A DNA stretch of 64,000 nt from Pseudomonas hygromyciniae. Its GTDB lineage: Bacteria > Pseudomonadota > Gammaproteobacteria > Pseudomonadales > Pseudomonadaceae. The position numbers were made by a program, and so were the translations under genes. Numbering within the stretch: position 1 is the first letter of the stretch; each line of letters starts with the position of its first letter. Positions 44,489 to 53,927 of the stretch are shown here, in pieces. The notes beneath the pieces are model-generated. The model was not told the origin of the DNA. It made no database searches and saw only the letters and a program-made list of their open reading frames with translations. Where the stretch lies: NCBI RefSeq assembly GCF_016925675.1, contig NZ_CP070506.1, positions 5,392,501 to 5,456,500 on the forward strand, read 5' to 3'.

Positions 44489-46024
44489 ATGACTTCCTCG
44501 CCCAATCTCGACCAGATGACACCGGAACAGCTGCGCGGCTTGGCCGAACAGGCTATGCAGTTGCTGTCCCAGGTCGACTCCATGAGCCAGAAAATCCAAC
44601 GCCTCGAAACGGTCAACGAGCAACTGGCTCATGAAATCGCCATCCTCAAGCGACACAAGTTCGCCAAGCGCAGCGAGCAACTGAGCCCCGACCAAGGCAG
44701 TCTGCTCGATGATCTGCTCGATACCGATATCGCAGCTATCGAAGCCGAGCTGAAGGCAGCCAATCCGCCGGCCGCACCGGCCGAGCCACGTAATAAGCCC
44801 AAGCGTGCACCACTGCCGCCGCAGTTTCCGCGAACCGTGATCCGTCACGAACCAGAGAATACTCAGTGCGTGTGCGGCTGCCAGCTTCAGCGAATCGGCG
44901 AAGACGTCAGCGAGAAGCTCGATTACACTCCGGGCGTGTTCACCGTTGAGCGGCATGTGCGTGGAAAATGGACGTGCCGTCAGTGTGAAACACTGATCCA
45001 GGCGCCTGTACCGGCCCAAGTGATCGACAAGGGCATCCCGACCGCAGGCCTGTTGGCCCACGTGATGGTGGCGAAGTTCGCCGACCATTTACCGCTGTAC
45101 CGGCAGGAGAAGATTTTTGGTCGGGCCGGACTGCCCATCGCCCGTTCGACACTGGCGCAATGGGTCGGACAGACCGGTGTGCAGCTCCAGCCTCTGGTCG
45201 ATGCGCTGCGTGAGCATGTGTTGGCCCAGGGCGTGATCCACGCCGATGAGACCCCGGTTCAGATGCTCGCACCAGGCGAAAAGAAAACCCACCGCGCTTA
45301 CGTGTGGGCCTATAGCACCACGCCTTTCTCGGCCCTCAAGGCCGTAATCTACGACTTCAGCCCCAGCCGTGCCGGCGAACATGCGCGTAACTTCCTGGGC
45401 ACGTGGAACGGTAAGCTGGTCTGCGATGACTTCGCCGGCTACAAGGCCAGCTTCGAGCTGGGCATCACCGAAATCGGCTGCATGGCCCATGCACGCCGCA
45501 AATTCTTCGACCTGCATGCAGCCAATAAAAGCCAGTTGGCGGAGCAGGCGCTTCACTCGATTGGCGGGTTGTATGAAGTCGAGCGACACGCCAAGGAAAT
45601 GAGCGACGAAGACCGCTGGCGATTACGTCAGGAAACAGCGGTGCCCATCGCTGAAAAACTGCATGAGTGGATGTTGGCCCAACGCGAACTTGTGCCCGAG
45701 GGTTCGGCCACGGCCAAGGCCCTGGATTACAGCCTTAAACGCTGGGTAGCGCTGACGCGCTACTTGGAAGATGGTGCTGTACCCATCGACAATAACCAGA
45801 TCGAGAATTTGATCCGGCCGTGGGCGCTTGGGCGCTCGAACTGGTTATTTGCCGGGTCGCTGCGCAGTGGAAAAAGGGCGGCGGCAATCATGAGCCTGAT
45901 CCAGTCGGCGCGTATGAATGGGCACGATCCGTATACCTATCTCAAGGATGTGCTGATGCGGCTGCCGACACAGCGGGCGAGCGAAATCACGCAATTACTC
46001 CCGCAGCATTGGATGCTTGCCTGA
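44489..46024 (+). CDS. tnpC: IS66-family transposase TnpC
   Basis: The ATG at 44489 (MTSSPNLDQMTPEQLRGL) gives 511 residues; a TTG at 44459 is in frame but lacks support. The N-terminus has a leucine-zipper-like helix (about 20-60). A Zn-ribbon-like CVCGCQ...CRQCE follows, then the DDE catalytic domain with HADETPVQ, CDDFAGYKA and DNNQIENLIRPWALGRSNW. The gene is complete, so the element may still be mobile. Confidence 0.95.
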   Translation: MTSSPNLDQMTPEQLRGLAEQAMQLLSQVDSMSQKIQRLETVNEQLAHEIAILKRHKFAKRSEQLSPDQGSLLDDLLDTDIAAIEAELKAANPPAAPAEPRNKPKRAPLPPQFPRTVIRHEPENTQCVCGCQLQRIGEDVSEKLDYTPGVFTVERHVRGKWTCRQCETLIQAPVPAQVIDKGIPTAGLLAHVMVAKFADHLPLYRQEKIFGRAGLPIARSTLAQWVGQTGVQLQPLVDALREHVLAQGVIHADETPVQMLAPGEKKTHRAYVWAYSTTPFSALKAVIYDFSPSRAGEHARNFLGTWNGKLVCDDFAGYKASFELGITEIGCMAHARRKFFDLHAANKSQLAEQALHSIGGLYEVERHAKEMSDEDRWRLRQETAVPIAEKLHEWMLAQRELVPEGSATAKALDYSLKRWVALTRYLEDGAVPIDNNQIENLIRPWALGRSNWLFAGSLRSGKRAAAIMSLIQSARMNGHDPYTYLKDVLMRLPTQRASEITQLLPQHWMLA

Positions 46025-46057
46025 GACAGGCTAAGTGGACTTCGCCAAATAGTCAGC

Positions 46058-46591
46058 TCAAAGGCTGACTTGTATCAACAATTCGGAAGCGACTTTTCTC
46101 AGCATATAGGTTTCGCGCAGAATTGATTGCCCCATCGAAGACTCGTGACGCTGCATAACGGCTTCATTGTGCGTGATGGCTTCATGCAGGTTGATCCAGA
46201 CAGGCCGCATACCATTAGCGATTTCGTGGCTTTCCATTCTCACGGGCTCTAGCTGGGGCGCTACTTCGCATTGATAAAAATGCGAGGTCATGTGCATCAG
46301 ATCGTACTGTGGCCCCCAGTAGGGCCGGTACTCCTCAATGTAACCGTAGTGCTGGAGCACCTTTATGTCACGAGCACCAGTCTCTTCCTCAAGCTCACGC
46401 TTCAGGCCTGTGACAATGTCCTCGTCACCATCAAGGCCGCCTCCAGGAAAGCTGAAGTCGTTATAGCGCTCGGTGAACAGCAACAGGATCTGTTCATCCC
46501 GCATCACGATGCCGCGTGCTGCATGTCGACGGAATACTCTGCCCTGTTTGGATTTCAGCTCGGGGTGAACAATTTCAGTTATGAGTTGCAT
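46058..46591 (-). CDS. NUDIX hydrolase
   Basis: The 177-residue protein has a full Nudix box: G-x5-E-x7-REL-x-EE-x-G, reading from GGLDGDEDIVTG to RELEEETG at about residues 50-73. It is preceded by LLLFTERYNDFSFPGGG. It would hydrolyse a nucleoside diphosphate linked to another moiety; the substrate cannot be predicted. It lies immediately beyond the right end of the IS66-type element and shares the minus strand with the stress-protein and SulP genes, 92 bases away. It may have its own promoter. Confidence 0.92.
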   Translation of the reverse strand: MQLITEIVHPELKSKQGRVFRRHAARGIVMRDEQILLLFTERYNDFSFPGGGLDGDEDIVTGLKRELEEETGARDIKVLQHYGYIEEYRPYWGPQYDLMHMTSHFYQCEVAPQLEPVRMESHEIANGMRPVWINLHEAITHNEAVMQRHESSMGQSILRETYMLRKVASELLIQVSL

Positions 46592-46683
46592 GTGGTCTCG
46601 TTACGGCAAAATCAGTTAGTCATCGTCCAGGGTGGCCACGGCATTTCCGCAGTTCTGGAAATACTGTGGCCAGTGGAACTGGC

Positions 46684-47535
46684 TCAGCGAAGCAGCAATA
46701 CGGGTAAAGTGGATGTTCGCAGCATCGTCGTGGTCGTGCTGCCTACCAGAAACTGCCTGATGCGTGAGTGCCCGTACGCCCCCATGACCAAGAGGTCAAT
46801 GCCGTGCTCTGCCTGATACGCATGAAGTACCGACTCTACTTCGCCTGGGCGGATCTCGGCATGCACTAGCGGGCCAGAAGAGGCAAGTGTGGTTCGTGCT
46901 TTCTCCAGCTCGTTCTGGTTTTCTTCAGAGTCCGTACCAACCATGACGATATGAATTGGCAGGTCTTCGCACAGCGGGCTTGAAGCAAGCATCTGTACGG
47001 TCTTGTGGCCTGTAGCGCTGCCGTCAAATGCCACCATGATCGTTTCAGGTTTCCTGAAATGGCTGGTTGTAATCAGGATGGGGCGGTGGATTGTTCGGAC
47101 TACCGCTTCAATCTGGCTGCCAAGACTTTGGGCACTGCGCGTGCTGTCCTCACCGACTCTTCCAATCACCAGTAATCGAATATCGTCTTGGAGATCGCTC
47201 AGGCTCTCGACGAGATGGCCATGGCGCTGCTTCAGATCAGGTGACATGGCGCCAGAGATGACTGTTCGCTCGCGAGCTTTTTCAAGCATGTGCTGCCCAT
47301 GCTCCAAGGCCAGTTTTGCACGCTGCGCATCCAGCGTGGCCAACTCTTCCAGTAGATGTTCTCTGCTACCGAGACCGATATTGCCGCTGAGGTCAGCGGA
47401 TGCAGGATATTTTTCCCTATCCAGCACATGGAGCAAGGTCAGGGGAGCGCTGAGTCGTTGCGAGGCCCATGCTGCGTAATCGCAGACCGCCAATGAGGAT
47501 TGTGAGTTATCAATGCATGCCATTACGTGGGTCAT
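46684..47535 (-). CDS. Tandem-domain universal stress protein (UspA family)
   Basis: The 283-residue protein has two Usp domains, about residues 1-145 and 150-283. The second ends with the ATP-binding signature GAYGHSRIRQFLVGSTT (G-2x-G-9x-G-S/T); the first has a degenerate version (GRVGEDSTRSAQSLGSQ). Tandem Usp proteins of this size occur beside SulP transporters, and here the SulP gene ends 11 bases upstream, so they form one operon. Its role in stress or anion transport control is inferred from context. Confidence 0.92.
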   Translation of the reverse strand: MTHVMACIDNSQSSLAVCDYAAWASQRLSAPLTLLHVLDREKYPASADLSGNIGLGSREHLLEELATLDAQRAKLALEHGQHMLEKARERTVISGAMSPDLKQRHGHLVESLSDLQDDIRLLVIGRVGEDSTRSAQSLGSQIEAVVRTIHRPILITTSHFRKPETIMVAFDGSATGHKTVQMLASSPLCEDLPIHIVMVGTDSEENQNELEKARTTLASSGPLVHAEIRPGEVESVLHAYQAEHGIDLLVMGAYGHSRIRQFLVGSTTTTMLRTSTLPVLLLR

Positions 47536-47546
47536 TGTCGTTCTCC

Positions 47547-49034
47547 TTAGTGGCTCATGAGCTTGTCGATGGCACCGGGTTTGTCATGCACGCCGAAGCG
47601 GTCAACGATTGTTGTGCTGGCTTCATTGAGACCGAGCACTTCAACCTCAGCGCCTTCACGGCGGAACTTGATCACGACCTTATCCAGCGCTGCGACGGCG
47701 GTGATATCCCAGAAATGCGCTTGTGTGAGATCGATGGTGACTTTGTTGAGCGCTTCCTTGAAGTCAAAAACTTCAGTGAACTTGTCCGCAGAGCTAAAGA
47801 ACACCTGGCCCACGACGCGGTAAGTCCGATGCGATTCCGTCTCTTCCAAAGTGCTCTTGATATCCAGGTAGTGCCCAACCTTATTGGCAAAGAACAGCGA
47901 AGCCAGCAGCACACCTACCAGTACGCCGTAGGCTAGGTTGTGAGTGGCCACGACGACCACGACGGTCGCCACCATGACGAGGTTGGTCGACAGCGGATGC
48001 TCTTTCAGATTGCGCAAGGAATCCCAGCTAAAGGTGCCGATGGACACCATAATCATCACAGCCACGAGTGCCGCCATAGGGATTTTGGAGAGCCATTCGC
48101 CAAGAAATACCACCATCAGCAGCAGGAAAACGCCGGCACACAATGTCGAGAGACGGGTGCGGCCACCAGATTTCACGTTGATGATCGACTGGCCGATCAT
48201 GGCGCAACCTGCCATGCCGCCAAGCATGCCGGCAGCGATGTTGGCCACACCCTGGCCTTTGCACTCGCGGTTTTTGTTGCTGGTGGTATCGGTCAGGTCG
48301 TCGACGATGGTCGCGGTCATCATCGACTCCAGTAGGCCTACAACTGCCAGCGCAGCGGAGTAAGGAAAGATGATGCGCAGGGTTTCAAAGTTCAGCGGCA
48401 CTTCAGGCCACAGAAAAATCGGCAGCGTATCCGGCAGTTGGCCCATGTCCCCCACGGTACGGATATCTAGCCCCAGATAAATGGCGATGGCAGTCAGGGT
48501 CAGGATGCACACCAGTGGTGAGGGAACCAGCTTGCCGATCTTAGGTATATACGGAAACAGGTAGATGATTCCAAGGCCCGCTGCGGTCATCGCGTAGACG
48601 TGCCAGGTCACGTTGGTCAATTCAGGTAACTGCGCCATAAAAATCAGAATCGCTAATGCGTTCACAAAACCCGTGACCACAGAGCGAGAGACGAAGCGCA
48701 TCAGCGAACCTAGCTTCAGGTAACCCGCGAGGATTTGAAGTACCCCACAGAGCAACGTGGCTGCCAGCAAATACTGAAGTCCGTGCTCTTTAACCAGAGT
48801 GACCATGAGAAGTGCCATGGCGCCGGTAGCCGCCGAGATCATGCCGGGACGACCGCCGACAAAGGCAATAACAGCACAGATACAGAAGGAGGCGTAAAGT
48901 CCGACCTTTGGGTCAACGCCGGCGATGATGGAAAAGGCGATGGCTTCAGGGATCAGCGCAAGTGCGACTACGAGCCCCGCGAGCACATCTCCACGGACGT
49001 TGGAAAACCACGTTTGTCTAAGTTTTTGCAGCAT
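47547..49034 (-). CDS. SulP family anion transporter
   Basis: The start at 49034 ([20 protein letters not shown]) is the family-typical one and gives 495 residues; an upstream in-frame start at 49100 adds an atypical leader. It has the SulP signature region [21 protein letters not shown], about 12 hydrophobic helices, and a C-terminal STAS domain (about 390-490; [20 protein letters not shown]). SulP proteins import sulfate or bicarbonate; the substrate is not decidable here. It heads an operon with the universal stress protein gene. Confidence 0.92.
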   Translation of the reverse strand: MLQKLRQTWFSNVRGDVLAGLVVALALIPEAIAFSIIAGVDPKVGLYASFCICAVIAFVGGRPGMISAATGAMALLMVTLVKEHGLQYLLAATLLCGVLQILAGYLKLGSLMRFVSRSVVTGFVNALAILIFMAQLPELTNVTWHVYAMTAAGLGIIYLFPYIPKIGKLVPSPLVCILTLTAIAIYLGLDIRTVGDMGQLPDTLPIFLWPEVPLNFETLRIIFPYSAALAVVGLLESMMTATIVDDLTDTTSNKNRECKGQGVANIAAGMLGGMAGCAMIGQSIINVKSGGRTRLSTLCAGVFLLLMVVFLGEWLSKIPMAALVAVMIMVSIGTFSWDSLRNLKEHPLSTNLVMVATVVVVVATHNLAYGVLVGVLLASLFFANKVGHYLDIKSTLEETESHRTYRVVGQVFFSSADKFTEVFDFKEALNKVTIDLTQAHFWDITAVAALDKVVIKFRREGAEVEVLGLNEASTTIVDRFGVHDKPGAIDKLMSH

Positions 49035-49459
49035 AGAAAATATCCAAGGCAAAGCATCGCGCACGCCAAGGGAATGGCGAGCGAATCGATACAAATTCAA
49101 ATTTTGAGGATTTTTTTGCTGTGTGCTTAAGGCGTATAACCAGGCGTACAGCAGTGCGCACCCGCGAGCGAGGCTAGCGGAAGCAGGTTGTTGCGAGGGG
49201 GCGTAGCGCTAAGGCGGCGTAGGCTGCCAGTAGATCGTTTGGAGTACAGTCATGCTGATGTTCCTGTAGCTCAAGGGGTATGCGGAGCAGAAGTATACAA
49301 TGAAGCCATCGTCGATTGCGACCCGCTGCCAAGCTCCGCATGAGCTACGTCAGATACAGGCTTATTCAATGGGTATACCTGCGGGCAAGGCTTTGTTTTC
49401 CACCCGTTCTTGTCTGAGCTGGTCTGTGTGCTGAGAGGTGAGTTGGCCAGACGGTTACG
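49035..49459. other. Divergent intergenic region with interrupted inverted repeat
   Basis: About 425 bases between SulP (minus) and HupE (plus) with no convincing gene. GTAGCTCA (49266-49273) plus TGCGGAGC (49281-49288) is the complement of the uninterrupted GCTCCGCATGAGCTAC at 49333-49348, so one arm carries a 7-base insert. The rest is ordinary sequence with no clear promoter motif. Confidence 0.5.
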
Positions 49460-50131
49460 TTGTTTTTACTTATCGCTGCACTTTTCCTGGGAATGCCCGA
49501 GGCGATGGCTCACGCCGTCGCGGAAGGTGACAAAGGCTTCATCCAGGAAAGCTCCGGCGTCATGTTGCTGCCTTTCATTTACATGGGCGCCAAGCACATG
49601 ATGACCGGGTACGACCACCTGCTATTTCTGTTCGGGGTGATCTTCTTCCTCTATCGCCTGAAAGACGTGGGGCTGTATGTCACGCTGTTTGCTGTAGGTC
49701 ATTCGGTCACGCTGCTGCTTGGCGTACTTACAGAGGTCAGCATCAGCTCGTACATCATCGACGCCATCATCGGCTTCTCGGTGGTGTACAAGGCGCTCGA
49801 TAACCTGGGCGCATTCCAGCGCTGGTTCGGTTTCCAACCCAACACCAAAGTGGCCACGCTGATCTTCGGCTTGCTCCACGGTTTTGGTCTGGCGACGAAG
49901 ATCCAGGAATACGAGATCTCACCTGATGGCCTGATTCCGAACCTGATCGCCTTCAACGTTGGTGTTGAGATCGGCCAGTTACTGGCCCTCAGCGCGATTC
50001 TCATTCTGATGGGGTATTGGCGGCGCACCGGCAGTTTCTGGCGCCACGCCTATACCGCCAACGTCGCCATGATGAGTGCCGGTTTCCTCTTGATGGGTTA
50101 CCAGATCACCGGCCTGTTTGTCTCCGCGTAA
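49460..50131 (+). CDS. HupE/UreJ family membrane protein
   Basis: The 223-residue protein begins at a TTG (49460), the only start codon in frame before the signal-like FLLIAALFLGMPEAMA. A stop lies 19 bases upstream, so the start is short of alternatives. Six to seven hydrophobic helices follow, with the family's HMMTGYDHLLFLFGV, FAVGHSVTLLLG and LLHGFGLATK histidine motifs. HupE/UreJ proteins are putative nickel or cobalt transporters. It is 12 bases from the membrane-anchor gene and shares its operon. Confidence 0.88.
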   Translation: MFLLIAALFLGMPEAMAHAVAEGDKGFIQESSGVMLLPFIYMGAKHMMTGYDHLLFLFGVIFFLYRLKDVGLYVTLFAVGHSVTLLLGVLTEVSISSYIIDAIIGFSVVYKALDNLGAFQRWFGFQPNTKVATLIFGLLHGFGLATKIQEYEISPDGLIPNLIAFNVGVEIGQLLALSAILILMGYWRRTGSFWRHAYTANVAMMSAGFLLMGYQITGLFVSA

Positions 50132-50143
50132 GGAATTCTGACC

Positions 50144-50785
50144 ATGTTCAATACTCCGCTTCCCACTGTTAATGAATTGCCAAGCACTCGCAAACTGGTG
50201 CGCTCCACTGTCATTGCACTGCTGACTGCGGTCGGCCTGCTGGTGACAGTGGTTATGCCTTCGGAATATGCCGTCGATCCAACGGGTGTGGGCCGAGCAC
50301 TGGGACTGACCCAAATGGGCGAATTGAAGATCATCCTTGCTCAGGAAGCTTTGGCGGATGCCGCGCCACCGCAAGCTGCTGCTCCAGCTCCAGCTCCACA
50401 GGTTGCGCAAGTCCAGCCTATTGCGAAACCTGCTGCTCAGCCGGCTCCCACACCCACTTCAGCTTTGAAGACTAATCAAATGAGCGTCACGCTCAAGCCA
50501 GGTGAAGGGACTGAAATAAAGTTCGAAGTCTTGAAGGGCAAGTCTGTTGGCTACGAATGGACTGCGGTTGGTGGGCCTGTGAACTTCGATACCCATGGCG
50601 AACCCTACAACGGTGAGAAGGGTTACTTCCATAGCTACAACAAGGGCAAGCAGGTCAAAAGTGATAAGGGTGAATTTACCGCCATCTTTGACGGCACCCA
50701 TGGTTGGTTTTGGCGTAATCGCAGCACTAACGACGTGACCATCACACTGAAAACCAGCGGCGATTATTTGGGCGTCAAACAGTAA
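50144..50785 (+). CDS. Single-pass membrane anchor protein with periplasmic beta domain
   Basis: The 213-residue protein has one transmembrane helix (residues 22-40, TVIALLTAVGLLVTVVM), an Ala/Pro-rich linker (AAPAPAPQVAQVQP) and a C-terminal domain of about 100 residues (LKPGEGTEIKFEVLKGKSV, then GTHGWFWRNRSTNDVTITL). Proteins of this type are usually annotated as transmembrane anchor proteins beside HupE or RND metal exporters, and here it follows hupE by 12 bases. The biochemical role is unknown. Confidence 0.8.
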   Translation: MFNTPLPTVNELPSTRKLVRSTVIALLTAVGLLVTVVMPSEYAVDPTGVGRALGLTQMGELKIILAQEALADAAPPQAAAPAPAPQVAQVQPIAKPAAQPAPTPTSALKTNQMSVTLKPGEGTEIKFEVLKGKSVGYEWTAVGGPVNFDTHGEPYNGEKGYFHSYNKGKQVKSDKGEFTAIFDGTHGWFWRNRSTNDVTITLKTSGDYLGVKQ

Positions 50786-50878
50786 TCAGAAGCAGCGATG
50801 GCTGTGCTACGGCAAGAAACGCAGCGTGCTGCTTGACCACATGTCATTCAATTTCATCCATTTTTGAAGAGTATTCCA

Positions 50879-51007
50879 ATGAAAACCCCAACAACCATGA
50901 TCCGTTCGATGCTCCTGATCTGCTTCCTTGGTTTGATGACGGCCTGCGGAGGCGATGAAAAAGACGCAACTTCTGAGATCGCTGGGCACGGCCATTCACA
51001 CGAGTGA
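50879..51007 (+). CDS. Small His-tailed lipoprotein, 42 residues
   Basis: The frame encodes MKTPTTMIRSMLLICFLGLM, a lipobox LMTAC with Cys22, then a short acidic part and the ending HGHSHE. It is the third gene of the hupE unit, 93 bases after the anchor gene. A strong terminator follows 13 bases after the stop. The signal sequence and metal-ligand tail suggest a small metal-binding lipoprotein. There is no good Shine-Dalgarno beyond GAAGAG. Confidence 0.65.
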   Translation: MKTPTTMIRSMLLICFLGLMTACGGDEKDATSEIAGHGHSHE

Positions 51008-51020
51008 CGCCGTAAATAAA

Positions 51021-51041
51021 CAAGGCCGCATTGCGGCCTTG
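51021..51041. terminator. Terminator between the hupE unit and copS
   Basis: CAAGGCCGCA pairs with TGCGGCCTTG, followed by TTCCTC on the plus strand and TTTATTTA on the minus strand. It lies between convergent genes and probably serves both. Confidence 0.85.
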
Positions 51042-51078
51042 TTCCTCAAAGAAGAGGCACGGGAGTTTTCTTTTATTC

Positions 51079-52461
51079 TCAGTCAGCAGGCCAAGCAGGT
51101 AAGCGGATCTCAAAGGTCGTATAGCCTCCTCCGGAGACACACTCAACGGCGCCATCATGGGCGTCAACCAGTGATCTGACGATTGCCAAACCTAACCCCG
51201 CGTTGTTCGTAGCACCCTCTCTACGTGCAGGATCGACTCTGTAAAAACGGTCAAACAACCGGGGCAGATGTTCTCCAGCTATTTCCTCGCCGGGGTTCTT
51301 CACTGACAAGCTGATTATGCTACCCAACGACTCGATTTTTACGGAGACAGTGCAGTCAGGAGGGGTATACCTGAGCGCATTAGAAAGTAAATTCGAGATC
51401 ATCCTATCCAACATCGTACCGTCACCATAGACCGCGCCGTGTCCGGAGACTTGTAGCTTTACTCCGGTGTCTTCTGCCAGCAACTGGTAATACTCGAAAA
51501 GTTTTTCGACCACCGAACGCAACTCGACTTTCTCTTTGGCAGGTAGAACCAGACCGTTGTCCGATTTTGCTAAGAAAAGCATGCCGTCAATAATGCTGGA
51601 GAGTCGGTTCAGATCCTCCAGGTTTGAATAGAGATTCTCTTCATAAGTGTCCGGTGCACGTTTCTTTGAAAGGATGACTTCGGTGTGTGTACGCAGATTG
51701 CTGATAGGGGTTCGTAGCTCGTGCGCAATATCGGCTGAAAAGTTGGACAGCCGAACAAAAGACTCTTCAAGGCGAGCAAGCATGGCGTTGAAAGAAGAGA
51801 CAAGGCTCTCAAGCTCACGAGGCACCGAGTCCATCGGGATGCGTTCTTTCAGCGAACCGGCTGACATTGAGGCCGCGACTTGCGTCACCTGTGCGACCGG
51901 CTTTAACCCGCTGCGCGCCACCAGCCACCCTAACGCTGCGCTGACCAGAGCGCTGATAGCCAGCCCAATGACCAGCCACCAACGCAAAGTTTCAACGAAG
52001 TGCATGTGACTGGTGATATCCATACTTAACCATGCGGTTAGTGGCTCAGCTTCATTCACTAAATGAACTTGGGCCTTCATGCCTCTATACGTATGGCCGC
52101 CAGCCGTCCACTCCAACAAACCTTCCCCAGCCTCATGAACCGCAGCGGTAGGCTGTGCAGTTCCGTTGGGAGTAGCGAAGATCGTCCTCCCTCCGTTGGT
52201 GACAATCGATGCTGAAAGCTCCTGATGGGCGCCCAGCAGGGCTTGCAGTTGTAACACCACTTCTGAAGAGTCTACGGAGCCGGCCTCGCCATCCATGATT
52301 TGCCGAATGGATACGAGCTTTTCCGTCATCGCTTGACGGTCGAGCGCTTTGAAGTGATGTCTACTAAAAGCATCGAAGGTAAAGCCTGCTACAACCAGCA
52401 CGGCTACCACGGCACAGACAAACATCATGCTCAAACGGAAGGTAAGAGATACACGCTTCAT
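51079..52461 (-). CDS. copS: Heavy-metal sensor histidine kinase CopS
   Basis: The 460-residue kinase has two membrane helices (about 8-28 and 160-182) flanking a periplasmic sensor of about 130 residues, then a HAMP domain (about 185-235). The H-box [14 protein letters not shown] is at residues 250-263, followed by an ATPase domain with [10 protein letters not shown] and [10 protein letters not shown]. It phosphorylates CopR in response to periplasmic copper. Its start overlaps the copR stop by 4 bases. Histidines of the sensor (HHF, HMHFVE) are candidate copper ligands. Confidence 0.93.
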   Translation of the reverse strand: MKRVSLTFRLSMMFVCAVVAVLVVAGFTFDAFSRHHFKALDRQAMTEKLVSIRQIMDGEAGSVDSSEVVLQLQALLGAHQELSASIVTNGGRTIFATPNGTAQPTAAVHEAGEGLLEWTAGGHTYRGMKAQVHLVNEAEPLTAWLSMDITSHMHFVETLRWWLVIGLAISALVSAALGWLVARSGLKPVAQVTQVAASMSAGSLKERIPMDSVPRELESLVSSFNAMLARLEESFVRLSNFSADIAHELRTPISNLRTHTEVILSKKRAPDTYEENLYSNLEDLNRLSSIIDGMLFLAKSDNGLVLPAKEKVELRSVVEKLFEYYQLLAEDTGVKLQVSGHGAVYGDGTMLDRMISNLLSNALRYTPPDCTVSVKIESLGSIISLSVKNPGEEIAGEHLPRLFDRFYRVDPARREGATNNAGLGLAIVRSLVDAHDGAVECVSGGGYTTFEIRLPAWPAD

Positions 52462-53141
52462 TCAGTATCCGGCGCATCTAGCATGTAGCCCATTCCCCTG
52501 GTGGTCTGAATCAGCTTAGTGTCGAAATCATCATCGATTTTGGCCCGGAGCCGGCGAATTGCTACTTCGATCACGTTGGTATCACTGTCGAAGTTCATAT
52601 CCCAAACCTGCGATGCGATCAGTGATTTTGGCAGGACTTCCCCTCTACGGCGCATAAGGAGTTCTAGGAGGGAGAATTCTTTGGCGGTGAGGTCAATGCG
52701 TCGACCTGAGCGGGAGGCACGTCGTTTCAGAAGATCGACCTCCAGATCGCCGATTTTGATAGATGTTTGGTTGGGTACGGCGGAACCACGGCGGAGCAAG
52801 CTTCTGACGCGAGCAAGCAATTCGGAAAATGCAAAGGGTTTGACTAGGTAATCGTCCGCTCCTAGTTCCAACCCTTTGACCCGGTCATCAACCCCGTCCC
52901 TGGCTGTCAGAAACAAAACAGGAACTGAGTTCCCGGCTATGCGGACAGATTGAATGACCTCCCAGCCGTCCAGGCCGGGCATCATTACGTCCAGGATCAG
53001 AAGGTCATAGGTCTCATTTAACGCATGGTGCAACGCCTCTGTTCCCGTAACAACTCGGTCGACAGTGAAGCCAGCCTCCACAAGACCCTGCTGTAGGTAC
53101 ATTCCGATTTTGGGTTCGTCTTCTGCGACCAAGAGTTTCAT
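52458..53141 (-). CDS. copR: Copper-responsive response regulator CopR
   Basis: The 227-residue OmpR-family regulator has a receiver domain ([18 protein letters not shown], acceptor Asp51 in [14 protein letters not shown]101 region [14 protein letters not shown]) and a C-terminal winged helix (about 130-225; [38 protein letters not shown]). It precedes copS on the minus strand and reads from a promoter region holding a CopR-type box 59 bases upstream, which suggests autoregulation. Confidence 0.95.
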   Translation of the reverse strand: MKLLVAEDEPKIGMYLQQGLVEAGFTVDRVVTGTEALHHALNETYDLLILDVMMPGLDGWEVIQSVRIAGNSVPVLFLTARDGVDDRVKGLELGADDYLVKPFAFSELLARVRSLLRRGSAVPNQTSIKIGDLEVDLLKRRASRSGRRIDLTAKEFSLLELLMRRRGEVLPKSLIASQVWDMNFDSDTNVIEVAIRRLRAKIDDDFDTKLIQTTRGMGYMLDAPDTE

Positions 53142-53199
53142 GCACGGGCTCCGGTTTGCGGTGTTCTAGTGTGCTACCAATCTGACATCTGTGCGCAAG

Positions 53200-53215
53200 C
53201 TTACGTAAATGTAAT
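53200..53215. promoter_or_regulatory. CopR-type box 1 (copRS promoter)
   Basis: CTTACGTAAATGTAAT matches the pattern shared by the four boxes in this window (CT-N2-C-N6-TGTAAT). It resembles the CTGACA-N5-GTAAT motif I recall for Pseudomonas CopR. It lies 59 bases before copR, on the divergent side. Confidence 0.75.
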
Positions 53216-53294
53216 TGCCTCAACAGCCCACGGATCGCCCGATGCCACGACAGGTCGGTGTGTGATGGGTTGGATGGAGTGAATTGGCAGGCGG

Positions 53295-53310
53295 CTTACA
53301 AAAATGTAAT
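53295..53310. promoter_or_regulatory. CopR-type box 2 (DUF411 gene promoter)
   Basis: CTTACAAAAATGTAAT, the same motif as box 1, lies 120 bases before the DUF411 gene start and 79 bases from box 1. It would place this gene under CopR, transcribed away from copRS. Confidence 0.75.
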
Positions 53311-53429
53311 CAGCGATTTGAGCTTTTTGCGCTTAACCTAATTCCAACCACTGTGGAAGCATGACGGCTGGCCCAAGGCTAGGGGGCTTGCAGAGCAACC
53401 GCATACTAAAACGCTACGAGGTGCATCGA

Positions 53430-53876
53430 ATGTTCAAACGAAAGCTATCGCTCGCCGTGGGCTTGATGATTTGTGCTGTCGCGCAGGCGGCTGAGCCGCT
53501 CACAATCGATGTGCATCGTGACGCGAACTGCGGATGCTGCAAGGAGTGGGTCAAGCACCTTGAATCGAATGGATTCAAGGTGGTCGACCATGTTGAAAGC
53601 AATATGAGCGCTATTAAGCAGAGCTTAGGAGTGCCGCAGGGACTCGCGTCATGCCATACGGCTGTTATTGACGGCAAGTTCGTAGAGGGGCATGTCCCAG
53701 CCGAAGAAATCAAGAAGCTGAGTAGTCGCTCCGACCTCGCAGGAATTGCAGTACCGGGCATGCCCGCAGGCTCTCCCGGCATGGACTACGGCCAGAGCCA
53801 TCAGTCTTATCAAGTGCTGGGCCTCACCAAGGCAGGTGCGCAAGAAAAAGTCGCTCAGTACCCTGCGAGCCAATAG
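53430..53876 (+). CDS. DUF411 (CopG-like) periplasmic metal-binding protein
   Basis: The start MFKRKLSLAVGLMICAVAQA at 53430 gives a signal peptide and 148 residues; GAGGTG precedes it. The mature protein has a thioredoxin-like layout with VHRDANCGCCKEWVKHLES, a conserved CGCC motif near residue 38, and later LASCHTAVIDGKFVEGHVP with a Cys-His pair. DUF411 proteins (CopG) occur with copper resistance operons and bind Cu(I). A truncated homologue lies at 62789-62941. It is convergent with copD. Confidence 0.9.
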   Translation: MFKRKLSLAVGLMICAVAQAAEPLTIDVHRDANCGCCKEWVKHLESNGFKVVDHVESNMSAIKQSLGVPQGLASCHTAVIDGKFVEGHVPAEEIKKLSSRSDLAGIAVPGMPAGSPGMDYGQSHQSYQVLGLTKAGAQEKVAQYPASQ

Positions 53877-53927
53877 TTGTTACCTAGCTCTGAGCACCCA
53901 TATGGACGCTCAGATTTGGCTACTGGA

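Larger units (their letters stand above)
43703..46046 (+). mobile_element. IS66-family insertion sequence
   Basis: The element contains the three-gene set tnpA-tnpB-tnpC of IS66. Its ends are approximate: GGCGA...GTCCAC-c-TA near 43703-43720 and the inverse TAAGTGGACTTCGCC near 46032-46046. A perfect 11-base-arm palindrome (ATGGTGTCCAC/GTGGACACCAT, 43706-43736) sits at the left end. I could not define a target duplication. Confidence 0.7.

Noticed and set aside
46271..46816. 181-codon plus-strand frame across the Nudix and stress-protein genes
   Set aside because: It overlaps two well-supported minus-strand genes and has no motif.
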